DNA from: DAOVQB01 sp023128935
GTDB lineage: Bacteria; Eisenbacteria; RBG-16-71-46; CAIMUX01; WJJG01
Assembly (NCBI GenBank): GCA_030628905.1
Contig: DAOVQB010000010.1
Span: 1-53,082 of the forward strand
DNA length: 53,082 nt
Reading direction: 5' to 3'
Within the stretch, counting starts at the first letter, position 1. The number at the start of each line of letters is the position of its first letter. Below the pieces are notes generated by a model. It had not been told where the DNA came from, ran no database searches, and saw only the letters and a list, made by a program, of their open reading frames with translations. The translations under genes and the position numbers were made by a program. This document shows, in pieces, positions 24,968-33,891 of the stretch.

Positions 24968-26488
24968 TCATCGCGGTGGCTGATTGACGACAACGCGGTA
25001 GATCGAGCCCGCCTTTACGAATTCATACGTGTCGCGCAGAAAATCGGGGCAGTAGCCTGCCGCAGGCGTAACTACGTAGATTGCTGTTTCGTCCCTAATC
25101 AACTCAGCCACGGAATTCGCATTGAATGCGGGTGCGTGAGGGCTTTTGTCAAATGACGACACGATGCGAACGTCGGGTCGGATCCCTTGTACCTCCTGGG
25201 CGTAAAGGAGCGTATGCACATCTGTGGGAAACGCATAGATGACGGCACCCTCTTCAACACGGAGGAGAGCGTCCTTGGCGAACCTCTCAGCGCTCAAGCA
25301 ATTCATCTTCCATGGCTTGAGGAAGTACGCATACTCATCGCGATAGGGACGTTGCCGCCTCTGACCGAGTGGCGGGTACGCCTTTCTTGCTACCGACGGG
25401 GCGATCGAATATATCGGTATCGGAAGCAGTGCAACGACCAGCACTATGATAGCTAGTGCCTTGCTTTTGTGGCGGCGAAGAAACAGATCCGCCCCGAAAC
25501 CAATGAGGAGCGCAGCAAAGCAGTAGAAAGGGAGGAAGAACGCATATCTATCAGCCACTGTATAGCGAAAGGCGAAGAGGAAATACAGGCCGGACAATGC
25601 AAATACCACATTCGCGAAAGCCCGCGTCGCTGTGGACTTCCACAAGAAGCGCAGACCGACGAAGAAGAATATGAAGTTAGGAGTAGGGAAATTCAATATG
25701 ACGAGGAGGATGTTCTCCAGTGCGGTTCCGAGCGAGATGGAAGTATTGATTACCTCATGTCGCCAGATGCCTCCGAACAGCGCAGATCCCAGTGTCGCCG
25801 GCACGTCGTGGGACCGAAGGATATCAGCGACAATAAGATAGGCGTATGGAGATACGCCGAACAGCCAGAACAGGACGGTGATCCCGAGCTGCGCTGGGCT
25901 AATTTTATTGCGGCGAAGCAAGCTCAGGACGAAAACGGCATAGCAGGCGAGATCGAACACGCCCCACATGTGATTGGCTATGGCGAGGCCGTTCAGAAGG
26001 CCGAGTAAGTAGAGGTATTTCACCCGGCGGGTGCGAATGTATTGCAGGAGGAAAAGCAGCTGGCCCAACATCTGGGCGGCATAGAGGGTGTAGACTTCAG
26101 CAATCACGGCGTGCTGCCAGAAGGTCCACGAGACGGCTAGCGTGGCTGCGCTGAGGATGGCCGGCAACCACCTATTGAGCCAGAGCCGCATGATCAGAAA
26201 GAGGTTGGCAACTGCAAGCGCAGCGAAGACGGCCGAGAGGAGGTTGATACGATAGGCCAGCTCCCCAATAGGTATCTGCTTGAAGACGATGCCAAACAAG
26301 ATGTACAGGGGATGTGAGAGTGCAAGTCCCAGCTTGCCCTCAAGGTCATTGTGGAAGATGCGATAGACGAAGAGCGCGCTGTCTTGCCAGAGACAACCTG
26401 GCGCGCAAGTGAGAATGTAGAGTGCACCGGAAACCACCACGACAGCGGTGTACGCCAGGCAAGGCGCGTTCAGGAATCCAGATCTCAA
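24968..26488 (-). CDS. DUF2723-type membrane glycosyltransferase-like protein
   Basis: 506 aa, ten or more TM helices. The N-terminal loop ILTCAPGCLWQDSALFVYRIFHNDLEGKLG matches the DUF2723 entry motif (acidic residue after W), and SHPLYILFGIVFKQIPIG the following HP helix. SWTFWQHAVIAEVYTLYAAQML is the family's E/Y-rich segment. A soluble tail of about 130 aa follows (VIYAFPTDVHTLLYAQEVQGIRPDVRIV). Proteins of this type resemble C-GT glycosyltransferases such as O-mannosyltransferases, but activity is unproven. Likely start is TTG 26488 after AGGAGG. Related to the split gene just downstream; they may act on the same glycan. Confidence 0.85.
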   Translation of the reverse strand: MRSGFLNAPCLAYTAVVVVSGALYILTCAPGCLWQDSALFVYRIFHNDLEGKLGLALSHPLYILFGIVFKQIPIGELAYRINLLSAVFAALAVANLFLIMRLWLNRWLPAILSAATLAVSWTFWQHAVIAEVYTLYAAQMLGQLLFLLQYIRTRRVKYLYLLGLLNGLAIANHMWGVFDLACYAVFVLSLLRRNKISPAQLGITVLFWLFGVSPYAYLIVADILRSHDVPATLGSALFGGIWRHEVINTSISLGTALENILLVILNFPTPNFIFFFVGLRFLWKSTATRAFANVVFALSGLYFLFAFRYTVADRYAFFLPFYCFAALLIGFGADLFLRRHKSKALAIIVLVVALLPIPIYSIAPSVARKAYPPLGQRRQRPYRDEYAYFLKPWKMNCLSAERFAKDALLRVEEGAVIYAFPTDVHTLLYAQEVQGIRPDVRIVSSFDKSPHAPAFNANSVAELIRDETAIYVVTPAAGYCPDFLRDTYEFVKAGSIYRVVVNQPPR

Positions 26489-27194
26489 TGCCGCGGTCCT
26501 CCTTCCAGAAGCCTGCAGCCGCTGTCAATGGGGGTAGTGATTCACCAAGACAAATCGATTTCATAAGATAGCGGATCGATCCATGAGGGGGGTAGATAAA
26601 CATGGCGCCCTCAGACATGTTGGCCTGACCCAGCCAGACTGCGTTGCGACTCGATTTGCGCAACTGCGGCCCCTCCCCAGCGATTCCGCAATTGACCCTC
26701 CGAGCCCCTCCGCTAACCCCTGGCTCGCAAGGGCCGAAATATGTTACAATAAGATGCTGGCTGTTAGGCCCACGGATGTGGAAAACCTGTTGGGATTAAG
26801 CCGCAACGTGCGGGATCGGCCGAGCTCGGGCTTGACAAGGAAGCGGCAATCTGAGAAATATCGTCCGCTGGCTGGAGTGGCGTTCTTGGAGCCTGGGGAG
26901 ATTGTCTGGCCATAAACGGGATCCCGAGGATAGTAGGCCGCATTTCGGGTGTGCCGTAACTGTCTACAGAAAAGGACATTAGAAGTTTCTCCTTTCCAGA
27001 GACGAGATACGGCGGTAGGAATAGCCTCTGCGCTCGCGAAACGAGGAAATCGTTCCACGGCGGTAGGCTGTGAATCCCCCGGGATCCGGAGGTGTGGGGT
27101 GGAGGATTGTGGAAAACACCAAGAAGTTTTCCACGCCCGCGGCGAAGTCTGTGGATAGTTTCGCTGCAGGGAAGGATTCGAGGCAAGGAAGGAC
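26489..27194. other. Gene-free divergent region, 0.7 kb
   Basis: Between the DUF2723 gene (minus) and the HEAT protein (plus). Frames here are not protein-like. It holds an extended -10-like TGTTACAAT (26746-26754), TTGACA at 26831, and four DnaA-box-like sites (26777-26785 and 27108-27158). Confidence 0.55.
27108..27158. promoter_or_regulatory. Cluster of DnaA-box-like sites
   Basis: TGTGGAAAA (27108-27116), TTTTCCACG (27127-27135) and TGTGGATAG (27150-27158). The first two form a perfect inverted repeat GTGGAAAAC/GTTTTCCAC with an 8-base gap. A fourth TGTGGAAAA is at 26777-26785. Consensus is TGTGGATAA/TTATCCACA. The inverted repeat could equally be an operator for the downstream gene. Confidence 0.4.
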
Positions 27195-28229
27195 ATGGCG
27201 AATCCGGTAGTTACGACGCAAAACAGAGAACGGGCCCAGGCGATAGCTCCCCGCAGGGATGGCAATGCGAAAGGGAGGGGCCAGACGCAGGCAAGGGCGC
27301 AGGCAACCGTAAAAGGCAGCCCTGTGGCCCGGATTCGAGAGCCCATCCGTGTGCAGATCGATCGTGCGGTTGATTGTGGCGATCTTGAAGTCCTAGTGGC
27401 TTCTCTTGTGGCTGTGGCCCGTCGCCGCTCTGAAGCCGAGGTGGAGTCCCTCAAGTCCTACCTGTTTAAATGTCTGCTGCGGAAGTTGACTGATCACGTG
27501 GAGCGCCGACGGCTCTGGAACTGGACCCGGCTGAGTGCTGCACGTCCCGAGTCCGAAGCTCGGGAGATGGCCTGCGTGCTTCTGGATGCCTTCTGGAAAG
27601 ACCACCGGAAGGAGGTCGAGCGCCTAACCCTCAACCTGGCGCGAGACGAGGACGTGGATGTCCGGCAGTATGCAGCTGGCACCATGGCCCGCATCATTCG
27701 TGGGAACTTCCGACAACGTTTCAAGCATCTGCAGGTATGGAGCCGGCATCCCGACCCCTCCGTGCGCCGACAGGTCATTATCGCGACCGTCGGGGTTGCG
27801 GATCCAGAGCATCCCGAACGGGCGAAGCCGCTTCTGGACCTCCTGGAGCCCCATCTGGCGGACCGGGATCCATATGTACGCCGGAACCTAGGCCCCTTCG
27901 CACTGGGGCAGGGACTGCTCCGAGCCTATCCAGACGCGACACTGGCACGGTTCCAGCAATGGATCCGCTCCGACGATGAGATCGTGCGCTGGAATCTTGC
28001 GATGGGGCTCGCGACTGCGGTGAGGCTATCGGAGTGGGAGGCCGCGCTCGAGGTGCTCAGGGTACTTGCTGCTGATAACCGCAGATTTGTCTGGGGTGCG
28101 GCCTCAGCGGCGCTTGGCAACCTAGTGAGCCATCGCGCCAGAGAAGTTGCACCGGTTCTGCGGCGGTGGATGTCGGATCCGCAGCTGCGCGTCTCAGTCG
28201 TTTCTGCCCTGCGGAGTGCGCAGGGCTAG
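27195..28229 (+). CDS. HEAT-repeat protein, DNA alkylation repair-like
   Basis: 344 aa from ATG 27195 after AAGGAAGG. The first 45 residues are basic and low in complexity (Arg/Gln/Ala rich). The rest is alpha-helical HEAT-like repeats: ARDEDVDVRQYAAGTMARII, SRHPDPSVRRQVIIATVG, LADRDPYVRRNLGPFALGQG, SDDEIVRWNLAMGLATAV, DNRRFVWGAASAALGNLV. The pattern resembles AlkC/AlkD-type glycosylases, which use HEAT repeats to hold alkylated DNA, but the catalytic Asp/Glu and Trp residues cannot be assigned confidently. It may be a scaffold instead. Monocistronic, ending in a gene-end repeat. Confidence 0.65.
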   Translation: MANPVVTTQNRERAQAIAPRRDGNAKGRGQTQARAQATVKGSPVARIREPIRVQIDRAVDCGDLEVLVASLVAVARRRSEAEVESLKSYLFKCLLRKLTDHVERRRLWNWTRLSAARPESEAREMACVLLDAFWKDHRKEVERLTLNLARDEDVDVRQYAAGTMARIIRGNFRQRFKHLQVWSRHPDPSVRRQVIIATVGVADPEHPERAKPLLDLLEPHLADRDPYVRRNLGPFALGQGLLRAYPDATLARFQQWIRSDDEIVRWNLAMGLATAVRLSEWEAALEVLRVLAADNRRFVWGAASAALGNLVSHRAREVAPVLRRWMSDPQLRVSVVSALRSAQG

Positions 28230-28237
28230 ACGTTTGT

Positions 28238-28260
28238 AAGGGCGCGCGCGAGCCCTAAGG
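28238..28260. repeat. Gene-end palindromic repeat (solo copy)
   Basis: TAAGGGC-GCGCGCGA-GCCCTAAGG, 9 bases after the stop of the HEAT-repeat gene; same family as 15473-15496. Confidence 0.6.
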
Positions 28261-28508
28261 CAATACTAACTGGCGCGCCCTACCCGGCATCCCGGTGCGG
28301 TGGTCAATGCACGCCGCGGGCGAATGCAGTGCGCCCACCATGGACGTGAGTTCGTGGATGAAATCCCCCTGAAACAGTCCCCTCTGCCTTGACAGAGCAT
28401 TTGCTGTGACTAAGACTAGCAGCTGAGCCGAGCTGCCTGAGAGGCTGCCTCTTGATCCTCTATCGGGCGAGTATGCGTGTTCGTGTTGAATCTCATTCAG
28501 GAGATCAG

Positions 28509-29471
28509 ATGAGGATACCATCAAGTACATTAGGTTATCTCCGTTTTGTCCTCCACCAGGAGACCGACGGGATCCTCATGGCCAGGAAGCGGCCGGCCGC
28601 ACTCCCCCTGCCGATTCCCGAAGTCCGGGAGGTTAAGGCGCTGCTGCAGGTCCTTGTTGGGCTGGGTGTCGAGAAGGTGCGACTTGCTGGCGACGATCCG
28701 GCGCTCCGCGAGGATCTTGGCGCGATCGTGGAGATGGTAGCTGGCATTGACGGCGTCCGCGAGGTTGCGATGACCACACGCGGCCTTGATCTGGCAGGAC
28801 GCTTGAATACCCTCGCAAAGCGCGGGTTGAAGGCCGTCAACTTCGATGTCGAGACGCTGTCTGCAGCGAGATACGAAGCCCTTGCTGGTGCTGGGCAATT
28901 GAAGGATGTACAAGCGGCTATCGACACGTCCATCTCGCTGGGCCTCAAGGTCAAGTTGAATGTCGTGCTCGAGCGGGGGGTGAATGACGACGAGATCGTT
29001 CAATGGGTGGCACTCACACGCGACCAGCCGGTGCAAGTGCGGTTCATTGAGTGGAATTGCCGCACTGACAGGATTGCTCCTCCGGGTCGATTCATCTCCA
29101 CGCGCGAGACGATGGCAGCGATCAAGGCGCCGCTGATCCCCCGAGAATCCTCGTTCCTCGACGGGCCGGCTCTGGTTTACGGGATCCCGGAGCATCGGGG
29201 CACGATCGGCTTCATCCCGAATGTCACTGAACACTTCTGCAGCACCTGCGGGAGGATTGGATTGACCGACTCGGGCGAGATCCTGAGCTGCATTTTTGGG
29301 CGCGGCCTGAACTTGATCAAGCACCTGCGCTCACCTGGTGGCGTGACCAGCGTAGCTGCTTTTGTTGATCGTGTGATCCGGCGCAAGCTCCTCCTCGCCT
29401 CGAAGATGGGCGATTTCCCCAGCGCGTCGGTGCAAACCCAGATGACCCATGCGATCCAACTCCCCGGCTGA
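28509..29471 (+). CDS. MoaA-like protein without radical-SAM cysteines
   Basis: 320 aa from ATG 28509 (AGGAG before it). It aligns by eye along MoaA: YLRF at the start, LVGLGVEKVRLAGDDP (family LVxLGVxKIRLTGGEP), MTTRGLDLA (TTNG), VKLNVVLERGVNDDEI and RFIEWN. The C-terminal iron-sulfur motif is intact as Cys244-x2-Cys247-x13-Cys261. The N-terminal CxxxCxxC that binds the SAM cluster is absent: residues 17-26 read QETDGILMAR, and GGEP is GDDP. The double-Gly tail of MoaA is also not evident (ends QLPG). GTP cyclisation by the radical mechanism is therefore not expected. mobB follows at 8 nt, tying it to molybdenum cofactor metabolism. Confidence 0.8.
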   Translation: MRIPSSTLGYLRFVLHQETDGILMARKRPAALPLPIPEVREVKALLQVLVGLGVEKVRLAGDDPALREDLGAIVEMVAGIDGVREVAMTTRGLDLAGRLNTLAKRGLKAVNFDVETLSAARYEALAGAGQLKDVQAAIDTSISLGLKVKLNVVLERGVNDDEIVQWVALTRDQPVQVRFIEWNCRTDRIAPPGRFISTRETMAAIKAPLIPRESSFLDGPALVYGIPEHRGTIGFIPNVTEHFCSTCGRIGLTDSGEILSCIFGRGLNLIKHLRSPGGVTSVAAFVDRVIRRKLLLASKMGDFPSASVQTQMTHAIQLPG

Positions 29472-29479
29472 GGCGCCCC

Positions 29480-30076
29480 GTGAGATTGCTGCAGATCGTG
29501 GGCCGGAAGAAGTCTGGGAAAACAGGCCTTACAGAGCGTCTCATTCCGTTGCTGCGCAAGCGTGGGCTGCGGATCGGCACCGTGAAGCATAGCAGTCATC
29601 CCCATCCCCTCGACCGCCCGGGTAGCGATTCCGAGCGCCACCGGAAGGCGGGGTCGGAAACAACGATGGTGATCACGGCGGCGTCCGTAGCGCTGCATTT
29701 CCCTGTTCCGGATGAGGATCTTGAAGTCCATGCCCTTGTGGGACGGTTTCTAGGGTCTCTCGACCTAGTGCTCATTGAAGGGTGGGCCCGGCTGGGGGAG
29801 GCAAAGATCGAGGTCATTCCATCGGATCGGGAAGGGCGGCCGCGGGAGCCGGTGCACCTGGATTCCGGTGAGCTTCTAGCGGTCGTGCTATCGCCGAGAT
29901 TGAGAAGCTCGCCGGAGGTTCTCTCTCAAGTGGGCGTCCGCCTGCATGGCGGCCACGCCGGGCAACTGGAAGATGGATCGCCCCGGGACGCCCAAAGAGG
30001 GGTTCCCGGCTTCTATTGGGAGGACGCTCAAGGCGTGGCCGATCTCGTGGTCCGCTGGTACGAAGACGCGCTCTAA
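29480..30076 (+). CDS. mobB: Molybdopterin-guanine dinucleotide biosynthesis protein B
   Basis: 198 aa. Walker A IVGRKKSGKTGLTERLI at the N-terminus, then GLRIGTVKHSSHPHPLDRPGSDSERHRKAG and DLVLIEGWARLGEAKIEVI, all typical of MobB. Binds GTP and assists attachment of GMP to molybdopterin. The start is GTG 29480 with GAGG upstream, 8 nt after the MoaA-like gene; both form one operon. The C-terminal part (about 150-198) is a little longer than usual. No moaC, moaE or mobA is in the window. Confidence 0.92.
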   Translation: MRLLQIVGRKKSGKTGLTERLIPLLRKRGLRIGTVKHSSHPHPLDRPGSDSERHRKAGSETTMVITAASVALHFPVPDEDLEVHALVGRFLGSLDLVLIEGWARLGEAKIEVIPSDREGRPREPVHLDSGELLAVVLSPRLRSSPEVLSQVGVRLHGGHAGQLEDGSPRDAQRGVPGFYWEDAQGVADLVVRWYEDAL

Positions 30077-30201
30077 TGTCCTGCAACGGGGCGCTTGCTG
30101 CGGATGCGGGAGGCTCGAGCCACAAGCTCGCGCGCAATGCCTGCACCCAGGCCCGCACTTGCTCCCGTCACGATTGCCCTTCTGCCGGTCAGTGATGGCA
30201 T
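30073..30201 (-). pseudogene. Truncated short-chain dehydrogenase remnant
   Basis: 42 codons with a good start (GGAGGG before ATG 30201). Reads LTGRRAIVTGASAGLGAGIA, then RELVARA: the TGxxxGLG cofactor motif and first helix of an SDR Rossmann fold. It then loses similarity and ends in a TAG that overlaps the mobB stop region. The rest of an SDR (about 200 aa) is absent. A deletion appears to have fused this fragment to the end of mobB. Confidence 0.6.
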
Positions 30202-30285
30202 GCTTGCCCTCCATCGGGATATCGTGATTTCCAGGTGGGCTTCCAGGGTCATTTGCCGGGCGATCCGGATTCGCGTGAGAGTGGC

Positions 30286-32775
30286 TTATGGCCTCACAAC
30301 GAAATTCATCAATCTGTTGGGGACGTAGATCAGCTTGATGATCTCTTTACCCTCGATCTGTCTGGCGACCCTTGCGTCCGTCATGGCGGCCTGCTGCACT
30401 TCATCCTGGGAAGCGCCCCGGCGCATGATTACTGTTCCGCGCAGCTTGCCCATTACCTGCACGGCGATCTCAACTGAATCCTCGATCGTTAGCTCCGGGG
30501 CATACTGCGGCCAGCGGGCGTCGAATATACCGCCCTCGTGGCCGAGCATCTCCCAGAGTTCCTCGGCCGCGTGCGGCGCAAAGGGTGCAAGGAGCGTGGC
30601 AAATGCATCCAGTGCGAAATCGTCCAAGGCGGTGGCACTACGCATCTCGCTGAGCAGCTCCATCAGCGCCGCGATGGCCGTGTTGTAATTGAGATGTTCG
30701 ATATCTCCACCTACCTTTTTGATGGTCTGGTGGAGTTTTACAGCGGTTTTCTTGTCCAATGTCCCGCGCTGGGGGCGAATTGTTGTCTGCGCGCCCTGGC
30801 CACGCACCCTCCCTCCGCGCTCCGTTTCGTCTGCACCGCGCTCCGTCGCGCCTGCGTAGAGCTTGTGCGCGCGCTCCAGGAAACGGTGGATCCCCACGAT
30901 GCCCGCGTCGCGGAAATCGCCGCCTTCAGTGTAGGGTCCGAGGAACATCAGGTACATCCGCAGCGTGTCGGCACCGTACTGCTCAACGTACTGGTCGGGG
31001 TTGATGACATTCCCATGGCTCTTGGACATCTTGGCCCCTTCTTTAACAAGGAGGCCGTGAGCACGGAACTTGGTAAAGGGTTCGTCAAATTCGGTTAGCC
31101 CCATGTCCTTGAAGGCCATGCAGAGGAAGCGCGTGTACATGAGGTGCAGCACCGCATGCTCGTTGCCTCCGATGTAGAAGCTGACTGGCAGCCACTTCCG
31201 AGTGAGCTCTGGATCCCAGGCGAGCTTGTCATTGTCTGAGGATGCGTAGCGCAAGAAGTACCAAGCCGAGTCCAGGAAATTGTCACTGACGTCCGCATCC
31301 CGATGGGCAGACGCACCACACTGCGGGCAGCTCGTCTCGTAGAAGGGCTTGAATCTCTCGAGCGGCTTGCCGCCGGGCGTGTCTGGGCGGAAATCATCGA
31401 CCTCCGGCAGCAATACAGGCAGTTGATCCTCGGGGACGGGAACGATTCCGCATTGCTCGCAATGGATCATCGGAATTGGCGGACCCCAGTACCGCTGGCG
31501 TGAGATGCACCAATCCCGAAGGCGGTACTGGACAGCGGCCTTACCCAACCCCCGTTTCTCTAGGTCGGCGGTTACCTTCGCCAAGCACTCCTGAGACGTC
31601 GTTCCATCGTAGGCGCCCGAGTTGATCATCACGCCCTCTCCCGTGAAGGCTCCGCCTTCGGGAGGATCTCCGTCGCTGGGCCTGATGACCGGAATGATCG
31701 GAAGGCCGAACTTCGTGGCAAACTCGTAGTCGCGCTCATCGTGGGCCGGTACGGCCATGATTGCCCCGGTGCCGTATTCGATCAACACATAGTCCGACAC
31801 CCAGATGGGGACAGGCTCCCCGTTGACGGGATTGATCGCATTGGCTTCCAAGGCAACACCGGTTTTCTCCCGCGTGGCATCGGCACGTTCGGTTGCTCTC
31901 ATCCGTATGGCGGTCTCGCAGTAGGCCAGCACCTGTTCCCTCTGCGCAGCGCCAACCAACTCCTTGATCAGCGGGTGTTCGGGTGCCATGACCATATATG
32001 TGGCGCCATAGAGGGTATCGGGGCGCGTTGTGTAGACGCGCAAGGAGTCGTCGCGGCCCTCGAGGCGGAAATCGACATCGGCTCCTTCGCTCCGGCCGAT
32101 CCAGTTGCGCTGGGCCGTCTTTGTGGTTTCCGACCAGTCGATCGTCTTGAGGTGATCCAGCAGGCGCTGGGCATAAGCGGTGATCTTGAAGAACCACTGT
32201 TCCAGGTGCTTGCGCTCTACCTGTGTGTTGGGATGACGTTCACACATCCCGTCGATCACCTGTTCGTTGGAGATGACAGTGTGACACTCAGGACACCAGT
32301 TAACCGGGGCCGTGGCGCGGTAAGCCAAGTTATGTTTGTACAGCTGGAGGAAGATCCACTGCGTCCAGCGATAGTATGCAGGATCAGTGGTTTGGCATTC
32401 GTGCGACCAATCCAGCATGAAACCCATCATGCGCAGCTGGCGGCGGAAATTTCCCACGTTTTGCGGGATCAGCTTCGATGGGTGCGTATTGACCTTCAGC
32501 GCATAGTTCTCAGAGTGGATGCCGAAGGCGTCGAATCCCATGGGCTCGAATACACTGTGGCCCAGGAGACGCCTATAGCGGCCCTGGATGTCAGCGCCCG
32601 TGAAGGCATAGACATTCCCAATGTGCAATCCCTCTGCCGAAGGATAGGGGAACATCATGAGGAGATAGAATGGATTGCCAGCCCGCTGCAAATCGGGCTC
32701 GTTCGTCTTTTGCTGTACCCAACGCTTCTGCCATTTTGATTCAATGCGCTTTGCGTCATAGTGTTCGAAGGGCAT
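30286..32775 (-). CDS. leuS: Leucyl-tRNA synthetase
   Basis: 829 aa, the bacterial LeuRS size. HIGH motif SAEGLHIGNVYAF, zinc ribbon WCPECHTVISNEQV, the CP1 editing domain with YTTRPDTLYGATYMV and IMAVPAHDERDYEF, catalytic region RDWCISRQRYWGPPIPMIHC, and KMSKS as GAKMSKSHGNVINPD. Charges tRNA-Leu and hydrolyses mischarged products. A charged low-complexity stretch (ERGADETERGGRVRGQGAQ) sits in the anticodon-binding domain and is unusual. ATG 32775. Last gene of the minus-strand run, 145 nt after the PHP gene; it may have its own promoter. Confidence 0.97.
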   Translation of the reverse strand: MPFEHYDAKRIESKWQKRWVQQKTNEPDLQRAGNPFYLLMMFPYPSAEGLHIGNVYAFTGADIQGRYRRLLGHSVFEPMGFDAFGIHSENYALKVNTHPSKLIPQNVGNFRRQLRMMGFMLDWSHECQTTDPAYYRWTQWIFLQLYKHNLAYRATAPVNWCPECHTVISNEQVIDGMCERHPNTQVERKHLEQWFFKITAYAQRLLDHLKTIDWSETTKTAQRNWIGRSEGADVDFRLEGRDDSLRVYTTRPDTLYGATYMVMAPEHPLIKELVGAAQREQVLAYCETAIRMRATERADATREKTGVALEANAINPVNGEPVPIWVSDYVLIEYGTGAIMAVPAHDERDYEFATKFGLPIIPVIRPSDGDPPEGGAFTGEGVMINSGAYDGTTSQECLAKVTADLEKRGLGKAAVQYRLRDWCISRQRYWGPPIPMIHCEQCGIVPVPEDQLPVLLPEVDDFRPDTPGGKPLERFKPFYETSCPQCGASAHRDADVSDNFLDSAWYFLRYASSDNDKLAWDPELTRKWLPVSFYIGGNEHAVLHLMYTRFLCMAFKDMGLTEFDEPFTKFRAHGLLVKEGAKMSKSHGNVINPDQYVEQYGADTLRMYLMFLGPYTEGGDFRDAGIVGIHRFLERAHKLYAGATERGADETERGGRVRGQGAQTTIRPQRGTLDKKTAVKLHQTIKKVGGDIEHLNYNTAIAALMELLSEMRSATALDDFALDAFATLLAPFAPHAAEELWEMLGHEGGIFDARWPQYAPELTIEDSVEIAVQVMGKLRGTVIMRRGASQDEVQQAAMTDARVARQIEGKEIIKLIYVPNRLMNFVVRP

Positions 32776-32920
32776 GCCAGGGATCTCCGCTCAAGGCCGT
32801 CTTTGCCACCTGTTGGATTTCTCGTGGGTGGGAGTTTACCCAACTTCGGAGACCGGACACAAGAGACCTTACTGGATTAACCGGCGTCTGATGGCCTTGC
32901 CGGGCAAGCGGTCTTGCCGT

Positions 32921-33886
32921 CTATACCCGGCCCACGGCGCGCTTCAGGTTCTCGAAGTAGCGATAGGGCACAGGGAGCTCGCCTAGGCGAATCTGGGGTT
33001 TAGAGCTCCCGTGGTAGTCAGAACCCCCAGTCTTGACCATGCCGAGTCGCGCAGCCAGGTCTTCGTAGTGCCGGATAAGGGTGCCGAGTTGATCGCCGGT
33101 GATTGTGTTGCTCATGGTCTGGAAGTAGGGCTTGTTCCGGTGGTATGTGTAAATCGTCTCCAGGGCGCCCACGCCTGCTTGCGAGCAGAGTTCGACCAGG
33201 TGGACAACGTCGGGATCGATGAGTGTTTTGTTCCTCTTGAACAGGGTGTTGTACGATCCGGGGCTGGATAGCACGGTGATTCCACCCGCACGGCGCACAA
33301 CGGCAACGCACTCCTCGAGGCTCAGGTTGTAGTCCTTGGACACGTACCAGGGGCCGCCGAAATCCGTGTTCGTGTAGAAGAGGTTGGGCTGCATTTCCGG
33401 ATAGCAGTCCTTCATGACCGCAAAGATATGAGGCCGGCGTATCGTCTCGCCCTTGGCCACCCTGCGCACGTCGTCCTTTATGAGCTTGTAGCCAGCCTTC
33501 GCCAACACCTTCAGTTGTGCGTCCAGCTTGTTGTTTTTGGCTTTGCGCAGACGGGTGAGGACGTCATTGAACTCGTCGTGGTGCGGGTCGTAGAAATAGG
33601 CCACGAGGTCGGTTTCCACGAGACCGCGGTCCGGGTCGTGTGCAATGCCGATCTCGCATCCCGGCACGAACTCTATTCCGAACTCCTCGGCGAGAAGGAA
33701 GCCTTCGCTGACGCTGGCGATCGAATCGTGATCACAGAAGCCGATGGCCTTGAGACCCTTCTTCAGCGCCATCTCAAAAAGACGCCTGGGAGAGTCGCTG
33801 CCATCAGAGGCAGTCGTGTGAATGTGCAGGTCAACGAGCCCACGTGGATCAGGGTCGCGCCAGTGGTTTTGAGTGGATCGAGACAT
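32921..33886 (-). CDS. PHP-domain metal-dependent phosphoesterase
   Basis: 321 aa from ATG 33886 (GAGGT upstream); a longer frame to 33979 overlaps the previous gene. PHP motifs in order: DLHIHTTASDG (motif I), GFCDHDS (II), VPGCEIGI (III), a distant GGITVLSSPGS and GGSDYHGSSKP (IV). These ligate a tri-metal centre for phosphoester hydrolysis. Related to YciV/TrpH-type phosphatases (nucleoside 3',5'-bisphosphate and RNA substrates). A substrate of PAP type would fit with sat/cysC nearby but that is inference. Starts 5 nt after the membrane protein gene. Confidence 0.88.
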   Translation of the reverse strand: MSRSTQNHWRDPDPRGLVDLHIHTTASDGSDSPRRLFEMALKKGLKAIGFCDHDSIASVSEGFLLAEEFGIEFVPGCEIGIAHDPDRGLVETDLVAYFYDPHHDEFNDVLTRLRKAKNNKLDAQLKVLAKAGYKLIKDDVRRVAKGETIRRPHIFAVMKDCYPEMQPNLFYTNTDFGGPWYVSKDYNLSLEECVAVVRRAGGITVLSSPGSYNTLFKRNKTLIDPDVVHLVELCSQAGVGALETIYTYHRNKPYFQTMSNTITGDQLGTLIRHYEDLAARLGMVKTGGSDYHGSSKPQIRLGELPVPYRYFENLKRAVGRV

Positions 33887-33891
33887 GCGGG

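Noticed and set aside
26744..27454. 236-codon minus-strand frame over the gene-free region
   Set aside because: The composition is Arg/Ser/Pro shadow-like, it overlaps the HEAT-repeat gene start and has no motif or ribosome binding site.
31741..32739. 332-codon plus frame opposite leuS
   Set aside because: Complementary shadow of a well-matched synthetase gene.
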